The notes: a model not told the origin generated them from the sequence alone. A DNA stretch of 64,000 bases from Mangrovimonas sp. YM274 (GCF_030908385.1 NZ_CP133091.1:2094128-2158127); one strand, 5' to 3'; positions 1 through 9,566 are shown, numbered from the stretch's first letter. A program made the numbers and translations.

Positions 1-68
1 CATTAATAAAATAGTGTAAACAATTATTGTTTATTAGAAATAATAAGCAACCAATCGTAAAAATAAAA

Positions 69-815
69 ATGAAATTACTAGAAGGAAAAACAGCCATTAT
101 TACAGGGGCTAGCCGAGGAATAGGAAAGGGAATAGCAGAAGTGTTTGCTCAGCAAGGAGCCAATGTTGCCTTTACTTATAGTTCTTCGGTAGAAGCAGCA
201 AATGCCTTGGAAAAGGAATTGAATGATATGGGGGTTAAGGCCAAAGGATACCAAAGCAATGCTGCTGATTTCACCCAAGCCCAAGCCTTGGTGGAAGATG
301 TGGTTAAGGAATTTGGAAGCATTGATATTTTAATTAATAATGCAGGTATTACAAAGGACAACCTTTTAATGCGTATTAGCGAAGAGGATTTTGATAAGGT
401 TATTGAAGTAAATCTTAAATCGGTTTTCAACATGACCAAGGCGGTACAACGCACTATGTTGAAACAACGCCAAGGATCTATCATCAATATGAGTTCTGTA
501 GTAGGAGTTAAAGGGAATGCAGGACAAACTAATTATGCTGCTTCTAAGGCAGGGATTATCGGATTCTCTAAATCTGTAGCTCTTGAATTAGGTTCTAGAA
601 ACATTAGATGTAATGTTGTAGCACCTGGTTTTATAGAAACCGAAATGACGGCAAAATTAGATGAAAATACCGTGAAAGGTTGGAGAGATGCCATTCCTTT
701 AAAACGTGGAGGTACTCCAGAAGATATCGCCAATGTATGTGTGTTCCTAGCTAGCGATATGAGTGCCTATGTTACAGGACAGACTCTTCACGTTGATGGT
801 GGAATGCTAACCTAA
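69..815 (+). CDS. fabG: 3-oxoacyl-ACP reductase FabG
   Basis: NADPH-dependent reduction of 3-oxoacyl-ACP in the fatty-acid elongation cycle; cytoplasmic short-chain dehydrogenase. From the ATG at 69 the protein has 248 residues, the usual FabG length. Seen: cofactor motif TGASRGIG at residues 12-19, NNAG near 90-93, catalytic Ser142/143, Tyr156 and Lys160 (YAASK), and the C-terminal GQTLHVDGG. A TTG at 27 would add 14 residues ahead of the Rossmann fold and is unlikely. The next gene starts about 50 bp downstream on the same strand. Other SDR substrates cannot be excluded, but length and motifs fit FabG well. Confidence 0.93.
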   Translation: MKLLEGKTAIITGASRGIGKGIAEVFAQQGANVAFTYSSSVEAANALEKELNDMGVKAKGYQSNAADFTQAQALVEDVVKEFGSIDILINNAGITKDNLLMRISEEDFDKVIEVNLKSVFNMTKAVQRTMLKQRQGSIINMSSVVGVKGNAGQTNYAASKAGIIGFSKSVALELGSRNIRCNVVAPGFIETEMTAKLDENTVKGWRDAIPLKRGGTPEDIANVCVFLASDMSAYVTGQTLHVDGGMLT

Positions 816-865
816 GGGTTACTCTCCAAACAACGTTAAACTACATCAATCAAAACTTATTGTTA

Positions 866-2902
866 ATGAATGACATAACACTTTTATATATCATCATTGC
901 TGGAATAATAGCGCTACTAGTAGCGCTTTTTCAGTATATATATAAATCGAAGAAACGTACCAAGACCAATATGTTATTGGCTTTTTTGAGATTTGTTACG
1001 GTATTTACAGTTTTATTGTTGCTCATTAATCCCAAGTTTGAAAAGATAAGTTATTACAATGAAAAGCCCAATTTAGTCGTTGCAGTAGATAATTCAGAAT
1101 CGATAGACTATTTACAACAAAGTAACAATGTTGAGGATATTATTAGTGCTATAAAGTCTGAAGAAACTATAAATTCTAATTTTAACGTAGAATATTACAC
1201 CTTTGGAAAGCAGTTGCAGGCATTGGATTCTCTAAGCTTTCGTGAAAAGCAATCGGATATGTCCAAAGCCTTTAAAAGACTTTCTGAGGTTTATAACAAT
1301 ACCATAGCTCCAACGATTCTTATTACGGATGGAAATCAGACCTATGGCAACGATTATGAATATGTAACTAACCGGTTATATAAACAGCCAATCTACCCAA
1401 TTGTATTGGGAGACACTACCAAATATACAGACCTTAAAATACAACAGTTAAACGTCAATAAATATGCGTATTTAAAAAATAAGTTCCCTGTTGAGATAAT
1501 TGCAGTATATGATGGTGATAGCCAAGTAAACACCCAGCTTAAAATAACTTCGGGCAACACCGTTATCCATTCCCAAAACCTAGAGTTTGATGAACAAAAC
1601 ACATCAAGAATAATTGATGTAACACTTCCAGCCAATAGGGTAGGTGTCACCAATTATAAGGCAGAATTAACACCTTTGGAAGGCGAAAAAAATAAGGTAA
1701 ACAACGTTAAGAATTTTGCGGTTGAAGTAATCGACCAAAAGACCAACGTTGCAATTATATCCGATCTTATTCATCCTGATTTAGGAGCTTTAAAAAAGGC
1801 TATTGAAAGTAACGAGCAACGTTCTGCAAGTATATTAAGTATAAGAGATTTCTTAATCTCAAGCACAGATTTTCAATCAGTTATACTTTATCAACCCAAC
1901 AACAGCTTTAATCTGGTTTATAATGAATTGGAAAAGCGTAAACTTAATAGTTTTGTTGTTTTAGGCCCCAAAACCAATTGGACATTTCTCAATAATATTC
2001 AGTCCTTATACCAACAAAAAATCACAAGACAAACGGAAGATTTCTTACCTGCGTTAAACCCTAATTATGCCACATTTATTGTCGATGATTTGGGCTTCCA
2101 TGACTTTCCTCCATTACAATCGGAATTTGGTTCGCTTACATTTTCAATTCCCATGGATCCTATTTTGTTTAAAACTATTAATGGTACACAACTAGACGAA
2201 CCTCTGCTAGCTACCTTTGAAAATGGTAATCAGAGGCAGGCTGTTTTAGTTGGTGAGGGCATATGGCGCTGGAGAGCACAATCATTTTTGGAAGCACAAT
2301 CTTTTCAGGAATTCGATGACTTTATTGGCAAACTGATTCAATACCTAAGTACTAATCAACGTAAAAACCGATTAAACGTTGATTACGAATCGTTTTACAA
2401 TGGAAATGACGATTTAAAGATTACAGCACAATTTTTCAACAAAAATTACGAGTTCGACAATAACGCATCAATCAATATTTCTTTAAAAAATCAGGATACT
2501 GATAATGTCCTTAGCTTTCCTTTTGTTCTAAAAAACACTAATTATGAAGTTGACCTGAGTGGCTTAACTCCAGGAAGATATCGTTTTACTGTTTCAGTAG
2601 ATTCGGAAAATATTTCTACGCAAGGAGAATTACAAGTACTGGATTATAATGTTGAGCAACAATTTTTAAATGCCAATGTTGCCAAGTTAAATAATGTTGC
2701 CTCAGCAAGTAAAGGCAAGGTGTTTTTCAGAAATCAACTTCAGGATTTGGCAACACTGCTTCTAAACGATTCTAGGTATCAAACATTACAGAAAAGCACA
2801 AAAAAAATCGTACCTTTAATAGACTGGAAATATTTATTGGGACTTATCGTGCTAAGCCTGTCTCTTGAATGGTTCATTAGAAAATACAAAGGTTTAATTT
2901 AA
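866..2902 (+). CDS. Membrane-anchored VWA-like domain protein
   Basis: 678 residues from the ATG at 866 (a TTG at 860 is in frame). Two N-terminal membrane helices lie at about 7-27 and 36-53. A von Willebrand A-like domain follows, with a MIDAS-type DxSxS (Asp74, Ser76, Ser78) and a later TDGNQ segment. A long beta-rich extracytoplasmic part leads to a final membrane helix near 655-673. The layout resembles the BatA-type and related VWA membrane proteins of Bacteroidota, but I do not recognise a named family. It lies 8 bp before the SPFH-protein gene, so the two are probably co-transcribed. Function unknown; a metal-dependent adhesion or assembly role is inferred from the VWA fold only. Confidence 0.75.
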   Translation: MNDITLLYIIIAGIIALLVALFQYIYKSKKRTKTNMLLAFLRFVTVFTVLLLLINPKFEKISYYNEKPNLVVAVDNSESIDYLQQSNNVEDIISAIKSEETINSNFNVEYYTFGKQLQALDSLSFREKQSDMSKAFKRLSEVYNNTIAPTILITDGNQTYGNDYEYVTNRLYKQPIYPIVLGDTTKYTDLKIQQLNVNKYAYLKNKFPVEIIAVYDGDSQVNTQLKITSGNTVIHSQNLEFDEQNTSRIIDVTLPANRVGVTNYKAELTPLEGEKNKVNNVKNFAVEVIDQKTNVAIISDLIHPDLGALKKAIESNEQRSASILSIRDFLISSTDFQSVILYQPNNSFNLVYNELEKRKLNSFVVLGPKTNWTFLNNIQSLYQQKITRQTEDFLPALNPNYATFIVDDLGFHDFPPLQSEFGSLTFSIPMDPILFKTINGTQLDEPLLATFENGNQRQAVLVGEGIWRWRAQSFLEAQSFQEFDDFIGKLIQYLSTNQRKNRLNVDYESFYNGNDDLKITAQFFNKNYEFDNNASINISLKNQDTDNVLSFPFVLKNTNYEVDLSGLTPGRYRFTVSVDSENISTQGELQVLDYNVEQQFLNANVAKLNNVASASKGKVFFRNQLQDLATLLLNDSRYQTLQKSTKKIVPLIDWKYLLGLIVLSLSLEWFIRKYKGLI

Positions 2903-2910
2903 TTTTATTT

Positions 2911-3726
2911 ATGGAAAAAATGCCAAAAATAGCCTTGCCTTTTGTGGCACTGCTAGTTGTTTTAATTATCACAATCACAAAATCAGCCATAACAATCGAT
3001 TCTGGTGAAGCTGGCGTACTCTACAAAACATTTGGAGGTGGGGTAGTAACAGACAAGCCCCCATTATCAGAAGGGTTTCATGTAGTGGCCCCTTGGAACA
3101 AAGTCTTTGTCTATGAAGTTAGACAACAGGAAGTTCTTGAAAAAATGAATGTATTATCATCAAACGGGTTAGACATCAAACTTGAAGCCTCGGTTTGGTT
3201 TCAGCCTAAGTATGAAAGCTTGGGGAAATTACACCAAGAGAAAAGTGATAAGTATCGTGAACGTGTTTTGTTACCGGCCATTAGGTCTGCTGCCAGAAGT
3301 GTTGTAGGACGGTATACGCCAGAACAATTGTATTCTAGCAAACGTGATGCCATTCAGCAAGAGATTTTTGAAGAAACCAAAAAAATAGTAGATGACCAAT
3401 ATATTCAATTGAATGAGGTTTTGGTTAGAGATGTAACTCTTCCGCCAACTATTAAAGATGCAATTGAGCGTAAGTTGAAACAAGAACAGGAATCCTTAGA
3501 ATACGAATTCCGTTTGGTAACCGCCCAAAAGGAAGCCGAACGTCAAATAATTGAAGCTCAAGGAAAGGCAGATGCCAATAAAATTTTAAGTGCTTCACTT
3601 ACAGATAAAATCCTTCAAGACAAAGGAATTGAAGCCACTATAAAACTTTCTGAATCTAATAACAGTAAAGTTATTGTTATTGGTTCTGGAGATAGTGGTA
3701 TGCCAATTATATTAGGAAATCAATAA
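2911..3726 (+). CDS. Prohibitin-family SPFH/band 7 membrane protein
   Basis: 271 residues with one N-terminal membrane anchor (about 8-24), then a band 7/SPFH domain (about 28-200) starting with the typical segment IDSGEAGVLYKTFGG, and a charged helical region rich in Glu, Lys and Gln at about 185-225. Proteins of this family oligomerise into ring-like scaffolds at the inner membrane and often act with membrane proteases. The gene follows the VWA protein by 8 bp and precedes a lipoprotein gene by 12 bp, suggesting one transcription unit. The family call is firm; its partner and role here are not shown. Confidence 0.88.
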   Translation: MEKMPKIALPFVALLVVLIITITKSAITIDSGEAGVLYKTFGGGVVTDKPPLSEGFHVVAPWNKVFVYEVRQQEVLEKMNVLSSNGLDIKLEASVWFQPKYESLGKLHQEKSDKYRERVLLPAIRSAARSVVGRYTPEQLYSSKRDAIQQEIFEETKKIVDDQYIQLNEVLVRDVTLPPTIKDAIERKLKQEQESLEYEFRLVTAQKEAERQIIEAQGKADANKILSASLTDKILQDKGIEATIKLSESNNSKVIVIGSGDSGMPIILGNQ

Positions 3727-3738
3727 TCAAAAAATGAG

Positions 3739-4371
3739 GTGACAAGGCTTGGTTTAATTATTTTGATGCTTTCATTTATGATGTCCTGTGGGCCATCGAT
3801 GACATCAAACTGGGTAAAACCAAGCATTGACACCCCTAAATATTATGGCCGTATCGCAGTAGTTGCGGTAAGTTCAGATTCTGAACTAAGAGCATCTTTG
3901 GAAAAGCATATTGGCCAGCGATTTGAAAAGCATGGAATGGACAATATTGTTTATGGTTCCAAATTATTTCATGAAAATATCACTCAAGGTAATTGGAACG
4001 AATCGCATATCACTAGCACGCTTTCAAAACACAGAATAGACGGTGCTCTAATTGTAAGTTACTTAGGCGATTTAAATCTTCCTCAATATGACAATGGTGA
4101 ACTTTATGGTGCTCCTACTAATCAGCGCTTAGGACAGCATGTTAATTTAAGGTACACAGAAGTCTCCCAAGCCGATTACTACACCGCGCCTAACAAAAAA
4201 TATTGGTTTGAAGCTTACCTATACGATTTAAGTGAAATCCAACCTAAGGAAGAAGCGTTAATCTGGAAAGGCCAGTCGTCCGTCCCTAGTCCTTCAAGTG
4301 TTAAGCGTGGGGCCAAGCGTTTCTCTAAAGTTTTGGTTGACCACCTTTACAACAAAGAAATTTTAAAATAG
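3739..4371 (+). CDS. Lipoprotein of unknown function
   Basis: 210 residues from a GTG start. Residues 1-17 are a short lipoprotein signal with Cys17 in the lipobox MMSC. The mature part is mixed alpha/beta with the segment KYYGRIAVVAVSSD and a later DGALIVSYLG, a pattern seen in small outer-membrane-associated lipoproteins; no family is assigned. GTG is chosen because later ATG codons would destroy the signal peptide, and the ATG at 3734 is out of frame and stops at once. It is the last gene before the histidine leader region, whose own promoter probably starts a new unit. Confidence 0.72.
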   Translation: MTRLGLIILMLSFMMSCGPSMTSNWVKPSIDTPKYYGRIAVVAVSSDSELRASLEKHIGQRFEKHGMDNIVYGSKLFHENITQGNWNESHITSTLSKHRIDGALIVSYLGDLNLPQYDNGELYGAPTNQRLGQHVNLRYTEVSQADYYTAPNKKYWFEAYLYDLSEIQPKEEALIWKGQSSVPSPSSVKRGAKRFSKVLVDHLYNKEILK

Positions 4372-4382
4372 ATTTTAATTTA

Positions 4383-4415
4383 TTTGGATTTGTAAAATTA
4401 ATTCGCAAATATTTG
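4383..4415 (+). promoter_or_regulatory. Candidate promoter of the his operon
   Basis: A TTTG at 4383-4386 lies 21 bases before AATATTTG at 4408-4415, close to the Bacteroidota pattern TTTG-N19-21-TAnnTTTG except that the -7 box begins AA. A start near 4422 would leave about 15 bases before the leader peptide ATG at 4437. Found by pattern only. Confidence 0.35.
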
Positions 4416-4436
4416 TACTTCAGTAAAGTAAAAAAA

Positions 4437-4490
4437 ATGTCTTTTATTCAATTACATCATCATATTCATACTTGCACTCAAGCGAGATGA
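4437..4490 (+). CDS. hisL: Histidine operon leader peptide
   Basis: A 17-codon reading frame, MSFIQLHHHIHTCTQAR, with four His codons in five positions (4455-4463 and 4467-4469). It lies between the candidate promoter and an intrinsic terminator that precedes hisG. This is the arrangement of an amino-acid attenuator: scarce charged tRNA-His would stall the ribosome on the His run. The enterobacterial hisL has the same logic with seven His codons. Homology is not claimed; the call rests on codon content, position and the RNA pairings described in the next entries. Confidence 0.85.
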   Translation: MSFIQLHHHIHTCTQAR

Positions 4491-4535
4491 AGATGTATTG
4501 AATAAAACCAAATATTATCTAAAACCCGTTTGAGT
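4442..4535 (+). promoter_or_regulatory. His attenuator: alternative RNA pairings
   Basis: Two competing pairings are visible. Leader bases 4442-4458, within the first part of the peptide reading frame, can pair with 4492-4507 (one bulged base). Bases 4476-4484, ACTCAAGCG, can pair with 4527-4535, CGTTTGAGT, through nine pairs including one G-U. The second pairing consumes the 5' arm of the terminator, so it is an antiterminator. A ribosome stalled on the His codons leaves 4476-4484 free; a ribosome that reaches the stop at 4488-4490 covers it and lets the terminator form. Confidence 0.75.
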
Positions 4536-4553
4536 AAATCAAACGGGTTTTTT
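4522..4553 (+). terminator. Intrinsic terminator of the his attenuator
   Basis: Perfect 12-bp stem, AAACCCGTTTGA (4522-4533) with TCAAACGGGTTT (4539-4550), a 5-base loop and a run of T ending at 4553. It lies between the leader peptide and hisG, so it must be conditional for the operon to be expressed. Confidence 0.9.
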
Positions 4554-4595
4554 GCTTTCATGCCCTAGATTTACTCAAACATAAAAACATACACA

Positions 4596-5453
4596 ATGAG
4601 TAAATTAAAAATTGCAGTTCAAAAAGCAGGCCGGTTGCATGATGACTCCATGAAAATTCTAAATGAAGTAGGAGTATCTATAGACAATGGCAAAGATCAA
4701 CTAAAAGCTTCTGCTCGTAATTTTCCCTTAGAGGTTTTTTATTTACGGAATGGGGATATTCCTCAGTATTTAAGAGACGGTGTGGTAGATGCAGCCATAA
4801 TAGGTGAAAATGTTTTGATAGAAAAAGGGGGAGATGTTGCTATAGTTGAAAAATTGGGATTCTCAAAATGCAAAGTATCCGTAGCAATTCCTAAAAACAC
4901 AAAATTTAAGGATGTAAAGGATTTAGAAGGAAAACGCATCGCGACATCCTATCCAAATACGGTTAACCAATACCTCGAAAAACAGAATATTAAAGCTAAT
5001 CTTCATATTATTAATGGTTCAGTAGAAATTGCACCAAACATAGGTCTTGCCGATGCCATAGTTGATATAGTTTCTAGCGGCAGTACTTTATTTAAAAATA
5101 ACTTAAAAGAAGTTGAAGTTATTTTGAACTCCGAAGCAGTATTGGCAGCTTCTCCGCTAATTGGAGAAGAACAAAAAAACATTTTAAATCGGCTCCAATT
5201 TAGACTGCAGTCTGTTTTAAAAGGAAGGCAGTCTAAATATGTACTGCTCAATGCCCCCAATGAAAAATTGGAAGAAATTATAAAAATCCTTCCAGGGATG
5301 AAGAGCCCAACTGTTTTGCCCTTGGCTGAAGCGGGATGGAGTTCCGTGCATTCAGTAATCAACAAACATGAATTCTGGGAGATTATCGACGAACTTAAAC
5401 GAGTGGGAGCGCAAGGGATTCTTGTCTGTCCAATAGAAAATATGGTCCTGTAA
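4596..5453 (+). CDS. hisG: ATP phosphoribosyltransferase HisG (long form)
   Basis: First step of histidine synthesis: ATP plus PRPP gives phosphoribosyl-ATP. At 285 residues it is the long form with a C-terminal ACT-like regulatory domain (about 215-285), which gives allosteric inhibition by histidine and needs no HisZ. The N-terminal part shows the family segment LRNGDIPQYLRDGVVDAAIIGENV, cut here only by description, and the PRPP-binding region near DAIVDIVSSGSTL. It is the first structural gene after the attenuator, so it is controlled both at transcription and by product inhibition. hisD follows 17 bp later. Confidence 0.96.
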   Translation: MSKLKIAVQKAGRLHDDSMKILNEVGVSIDNGKDQLKASARNFPLEVFYLRNGDIPQYLRDGVVDAAIIGENVLIEKGGDVAIVEKLGFSKCKVSVAIPKNTKFKDVKDLEGKRIATSYPNTVNQYLEKQNIKANLHIINGSVEIAPNIGLADAIVDIVSSGSTLFKNNLKEVEVILNSEAVLAASPLIGEEQKNILNRLQFRLQSVLKGRQSKYVLLNAPNEKLEEIIKILPGMKSPTVLPLAEAGWSSVHSVINKHEFWEIIDELKRVGAQGILVCPIENMVL

Positions 5454-5470
5454 TATTTAAATACTGTAAA

Positions 5471-6775
5471 ATGAATATCATTCAAAACCCAAATAGAAAC
5501 CAATGGGAGTCACTTTTAAAACGTCCCTCCAAAACTTTGGAAAGTATAGAGCACACTGTAGAACAAATCTTTGAAGATGTGCAGCGCAGCGGGGATAAAG
5601 CTATACAAAAATACACCTTGTTGTTTGATGGCGTTAATTTAAACTCTAACCTGGTAACCTTACAAGAAATAGAACAAGCTAGTAAAACTGTTCCTGCCGA
5701 ATTGAAGGACGCTATAAATATTGCAAAAGCAAATATAGAGACTTTTCATAGGGCACAAAAAACAGCCGAAATAGCAGTGGAAACCATGCCCGGAGTAGTT
5801 TGTTGGCAAGAAAAAAAGCCCATTGAAAAAATTGGACTTTATATCCCTGGAGGGTCTGCTCCTTTATTTTCTACAGTTCTTATGTTGGCTATTCCTGCTT
5901 TAATTGCAGGTTGCAAAGAAATGATATTATGTACACCTCCAAACAAGTCTGGTGTTATAGCTGATGAAATTCTATATACTGCCAATTTATGCGGCATCGG
6001 TAAAATAGTGAAAGTAGGAGGCATACAGGCTATTGCAGGATTAACCTTTGGTACCGATAGTATCCCTAAAGTTTATAAAATTTTTGGACCAGGAAACCAA
6101 TATGTTACCGTAGCGAAACAACTATCCACAAAATATGGAATAGCCATTGATATGCCTGCTGGGCCAAGTGAATTACTTGTGGTTGCAGACAATTCGGCTG
6201 AGCCATCGTATGTTGCCTCAGATTTACTTAGCCAAGCAGAACATGGAGCCGATAGTCAAGTAATTTTAGTTTCAACTTCAAAAGAATTGATTGATAAGGT
6301 TATTTATGAAGTTAAAAAACAACTTAAGCAATTACCAAGATTGGCAATTGCTCAAGAAGCCATTACTAATTCCAAATGCTTTCTTATGGAAGACAAAGAG
6401 AAAGCTTTGTGTCTAGTAAACATGTATGCACCTGAACACTTGATCATTTGCTGTGAGGATGAGGAGTATTTTATCAATGGAATTAACAATGCCGGTTCGG
6501 TATTTATTGGAAATTACACACCTGAAAGTGCTGGGGACTATGCGTCCGGAACAAATCACACTTTGCCAACCAATGGATTTAGCAAAGCATATTCAGGAGT
6601 TAATTTAGACAGTTTTACCAAGAGTATTACCTTTCAAAAGATTACATCAAAAGGGTTGTTAGGACTTGGAGAAACCATAGAACTTATGGCAGAGGCCGAA
6701 GGTTTGCAGGCCCACAAAAACGCTGTAACAATCCGATTGAAAGACTTGTCAAACTCAACTAACAAGAAGGTATGA
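5471..6775 (+). CDS. hisD: Histidinol dehydrogenase HisD
   Basis: Last two steps of the pathway: NAD-dependent oxidation of L-histidinol to L-histidine through the aldehyde; a zinc enzyme of the cytoplasm. 434 residues, the usual length. Seen are the family segments IGLYIPGGSAPLFST, FGPGNQYVTVAK, DMPAGPSELLV, and DLLSQAEHGADSQ, with Gln and His as zinc ligands, and YAPEHL and GDYASGTNHTLPT near the C-terminus. The stop overlaps the start of hisC by 4 bases (ATGA), which implies translational coupling. Confidence 0.97.
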   Translation: MNIIQNPNRNQWESLLKRPSKTLESIEHTVEQIFEDVQRSGDKAIQKYTLLFDGVNLNSNLVTLQEIEQASKTVPAELKDAINIAKANIETFHRAQKTAEIAVETMPGVVCWQEKKPIEKIGLYIPGGSAPLFSTVLMLAIPALIAGCKEMILCTPPNKSGVIADEILYTANLCGIGKIVKVGGIQAIAGLTFGTDSIPKVYKIFGPGNQYVTVAKQLSTKYGIAIDMPAGPSELLVVADNSAEPSYVASDLLSQAEHGADSQVILVSTSKELIDKVIYEVKKQLKQLPRLAIAQEAITNSKCFLMEDKEKALCLVNMYAPEHLIICCEDEEYFINGINNAGSVFIGNYTPESAGDYASGTNHTLPTNGFSKAYSGVNLDSFTKSITFQKITSKGLLGLGETIELMAEAEGLQAHKNAVTIRLKDLSNSTNKKV

Positions 6776-7824
6776 AGACAGCGATTGATATAACCAAATT
6801 GGCCAGACCCAATGTTTTGGCTCTAAAGCCATACTCATCGGCAAGGGATGATTTCAAAAAAAATGACGCTAATTACGTGTTTTTGGATGCCAATGAAAAT
6901 CCTTTTAATAATGGATTAAATCGGTATCCAGATCCACAGCAACATGCTTTAAAGGATGTGTTGTCTCGCTTAAATGGTGTATCCAAAGAGCAAATTTTGT
7001 TGGGTAATGGTAGCGACGAAGTATTGGATTTAATATTCCGTTCATTTTGTGAACCAAACAAAGACAATATTGTAATTCTGCCTCCTACATATGGTATGTA
7101 CGAAGTATTGGCCAATGTTAACGCAGTCAAAATCATTAAAGTGCCTCTTTTGGAGAATTTCCAGCCCAATGTCGAGGCTATTTTAAATACTATTGACAAC
7201 GCAACTAAACTCTTGTTTTTATGTTCTCCCAACAACCCAACAGCTAATAGTTTTCAAGCCGAAGCAATCGACAAATTATTGCAATCATTTAATGGCTTGG
7301 TAGTTATTGACGAAGCTTACATAGACTTTTCTGATCAAGAAAGTTGGCTTAATAGATTGGATGATTTCCCAAATCTTGTAATAACTCAAACACTCTCCAA
7401 GGCCTATGCCTTGGCAGGTGTCAGGTTAGGAATTTGTTATGCATCAAAGGAGATAATTTCAATATTGAATAAAATCAAGCCTCCTTACAATATCAACGAA
7501 TTAACCCAACAAAAGGCTATAAGTGAACTGAAAGGAACTATCGCAACACAGGAACAAATACAGACCATTCTCGATGAACGGGAACGATTGACAGTAGCCT
7601 TAAAGAGCATAGCCTACATTGAAAAAATATATCCTTCTGACACTAACTTTTTGCTGATTAAAGTGGACGATGCAAATAGACGATACCAGCAACTTGTAGA
7701 AGAGGGGGTAATTGTTCGAAATAGAACCAAGGAACCTTTGTGTGATAATTGTTTGCGCATTACAGTCGGGAATCCCAATGAAAACAAAATACTAGTACAA
7801 ACTCTACAGAACCTAAAGCCATGA
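6772..7824 (+). CDS. hisC: Histidinol-phosphate aminotransferase HisC
   Basis: PLP-dependent transamination of imidazole acetol phosphate with glutamate to give L-histidinol phosphate. 350 residues, class I/II aminotransferase fold. The PLP lysine is Lys210 in [16 protein letters not shown]. Upstream are [26 protein letters not shown] and [10 protein letters not shown], the family's substrate and cofactor segments. It overlaps hisD by 4 bases and hisB by 4 bases, so the three are tightly coupled. Confidence 0.96.
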   Translation: MKTAIDITKLARPNVLALKPYSSARDDFKKNDANYVFLDANENPFNNGLNRYPDPQQHALKDVLSRLNGVSKEQILLGNGSDEVLDLIFRSFCEPNKDNIVILPPTYGMYEVLANVNAVKIIKVPLLENFQPNVEAILNTIDNATKLLFLCSPNNPTANSFQAEAIDKLLQSFNGLVVIDEAYIDFSDQESWLNRLDDFPNLVITQTLSKAYALAGVRLGICYASKEIISILNKIKPPYNINELTQQKAISELKGTIATQEQIQTILDERERLTVALKSIAYIEKIYPSDTNFLLIKVDDANRRYQQLVEEGVIVRNRTKEPLCDNCLRITVGNPNENKILVQTLQNLKP

Positions 7825-8960
7825 AAATGAAAAAAGTATTATTTATAGACCGTGACGGGACCTTAATAAAAGAACCTGAAGATGAACAAATAGATGCGTT
7901 TGAGAAATTACAGTTTTATCCAAAGGTTTTTCAGTACTTAAATAAAATTTCAAAGGAACTTGATTTTGAATTGGTAATGATAACGAATCAGGATGGCTTA
8001 GGAACTGAGGTTTTTCCTGAAAATACCTTTTGGCCTGTACACAATTTTATAATCGACACCTTTAAAAATGAAGGTATAATCTTTAGTGAACAGTTTATAG
8101 ATAGAACATTTCCTCATGAAAATGCACCTACCAGAAAACCAAAAACTGGACTTTTGACCAAGTATTTTTCAAATGCATACGATCTTTCACAATCTTTTGT
8201 AATCGGTGATCGATTAACCGATATTGAATTAGCCAAAAACCTAAATTCAAAAGGCATTTACATTAATAATCATACCAATTTAGGGACCTCAGAAATCTCA
8301 ACAAAAGAGAGGGACTTGCAACCATATATCGCTTTGGAAACTAATAGTTGGGAGGATATCTATAGGTTCCTAAAAACTGAGGACAGGACAGCGCAATTGA
8401 AAAGGAATACCAACGAAACCCAAATAGATATTGCTATCAATTTGGACGGAACGGGAAAGAGTGCTATTGATACAGGTATCAAATTCTTTGACCATATGTT
8501 GGATCAATTAGCTCGTCATGGGCAATTGGATTTGAACATTGAAGTTCAAGGCGACCTAGATGTAGATGAGCACCACACCATTGAAGATACTGCCATTGCA
8601 TTGGGGGAAGTATTTGCAAAGGCGTTGAGTGACAAACGGGGGATGGAACGATATGGTTTTTGTTTGCCTATGGACGACTGTTTAGCACAAGTAGCCATAG
8701 ATTTTGGCGGCCGCAATTGGTTGGTGTGGGATGTAGAATTTAAACGTGAAATGATAGGCCAAATGCCTACTGAAATGTTTTTCCATTTCTTTAAATCCTT
8801 TACAGATGGTGCGAAATGCAATTTAAATATCAAGGCAGAGGGCACAAACGAACATCACAAAATAGAAGCTATTTTCAAGGCTTTGGCAAAGGCAATTAAA
8901 ATGGCAGTAAAACGAGATATAGAAAAAATGGTGTTGCCATCAACCAAAGGAATTTTATAA
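7821..8960 (+). CDS. hisB: Bifunctional histidinol-phosphatase / IGP dehydratase HisB
   Basis: A fusion of two enzymes, as in enterobacteria and many Bacteroidota. Residues 1-165 or so are a HAD phosphatase (DxDGT at Asp10 and Asp12, TNQDG, and a later [10 protein letters not shown]) that dephosphorylates histidinol phosphate. Residues about 190-379 are imidazoleglycerol-phosphate dehydratase, with the metal-binding histidine clusters [14 protein letters not shown] and [14 protein letters not shown]. 379 residues in all. ATG at 7821 overlaps the hisC stop; an ATG two codons later is equally possible. hisH follows after 8 bp. Confidence 0.96.
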   Translation: MKMKKVLFIDRDGTLIKEPEDEQIDAFEKLQFYPKVFQYLNKISKELDFELVMITNQDGLGTEVFPENTFWPVHNFIIDTFKNEGIIFSEQFIDRTFPHENAPTRKPKTGLLTKYFSNAYDLSQSFVIGDRLTDIELAKNLNSKGIYINNHTNLGTSEISTKERDLQPYIALETNSWEDIYRFLKTEDRTAQLKRNTNETQIDIAINLDGTGKSAIDTGIKFFDHMLDQLARHGQLDLNIEVQGDLDVDEHHTIEDTAIALGEVFAKALSDKRGMERYGFCLPMDDCLAQVAIDFGGRNWLVWDVEFKREMIGQMPTEMFFHFFKSFTDGAKCNLNIKAEGTNEHHKIEAIFKALAKAIKMAVKRDIEKMVLPSTKGIL

Positions 8961-8968
8961 AAGAAAAC

Positions 8969-9556
8969 ATGAAAATAGTGATCATTGATTATGGGGCGGG
9001 CAATATTAAAAGTATTCAATTTGCTTTCGACCGACTTGGTATAGCAACGACATTGTCATCTAACATCGATACTATTTTGGCAGCCGATAAAATAATTTTT
9101 CCTGGAGTAGGTGAGGCCAGTTCTGCTATGAACATGTTGGTAAACCATAAATTGGATAGGGTCATCCCAAAGCTTCAACAGCCCGTTTTAGGCATTTGTC
9201 TAGGCATGCAGTTGTTGTGTACTCATACAGAGGAAGGCCATACAAACGGATTGGGAATCTTTCAAACCAAAGTAAAACGTTTTTCAACCCAAGGCCATAT
9301 CAAAGTTCCTCAAATAGGTTGGAATACTATCGAAAATTTAAGGTCTCCTTTGTTTAAAGGCATATCTGAACAGTCATTTATGTATTTGGTACATAGCTAT
9401 TACGCAGAAACGTGCATGGAAAGCATAGCAACCACAACATACGGCTTAACATATGCTTCCGCACTTCAGCATAAAAACTTTTATGGAGTACAGTTTCACC
9501 CGGAAAAAAGCGGCGAAATAGGCAGTAAATTATTATCTAATTTTTTAGAACTTTAA
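8969..9556 (+). CDS. hisH: Imidazole glycerol phosphate synthase, glutaminase subunit HisH
   Basis: Class I glutamine amidotransferase that supplies ammonia to HisF. 195 residues. The nucleophile is Cys77 in [10 protein letters not shown]; the His and Glu of the triad are in [10 protein letters not shown] near the C-terminus. The oxyanion region PGVGEA is at 45-50. It sits between hisB and hisA rather than directly beside hisF, as usual in this operon type. The enzyme forms a heterodimer with HisF encoded 0.7 kb downstream. Confidence 0.95.
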   Translation: MKIVIIDYGAGNIKSIQFAFDRLGIATTLSSNIDTILAADKIIFPGVGEASSAMNMLVNHKLDRVIPKLQQPVLGICLGMQLLCTHTEEGHTNGLGIFQTKVKRFSTQGHIKVPQIGWNTIENLRSPLFKGISEQSFMYLVHSYYAETCMESIATTTYGLTYASALQHKNFYGVQFHPEKSGEIGSKLLSNFLEL

Positions 9557-9566
9557 ATACAACAAA

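Noticed and set aside
27-68. N-terminal extension of FabG from a TTG start
   Set aside because: The ATG at 69 gives the family's standard length and begins just before the cofactor-binding strand.
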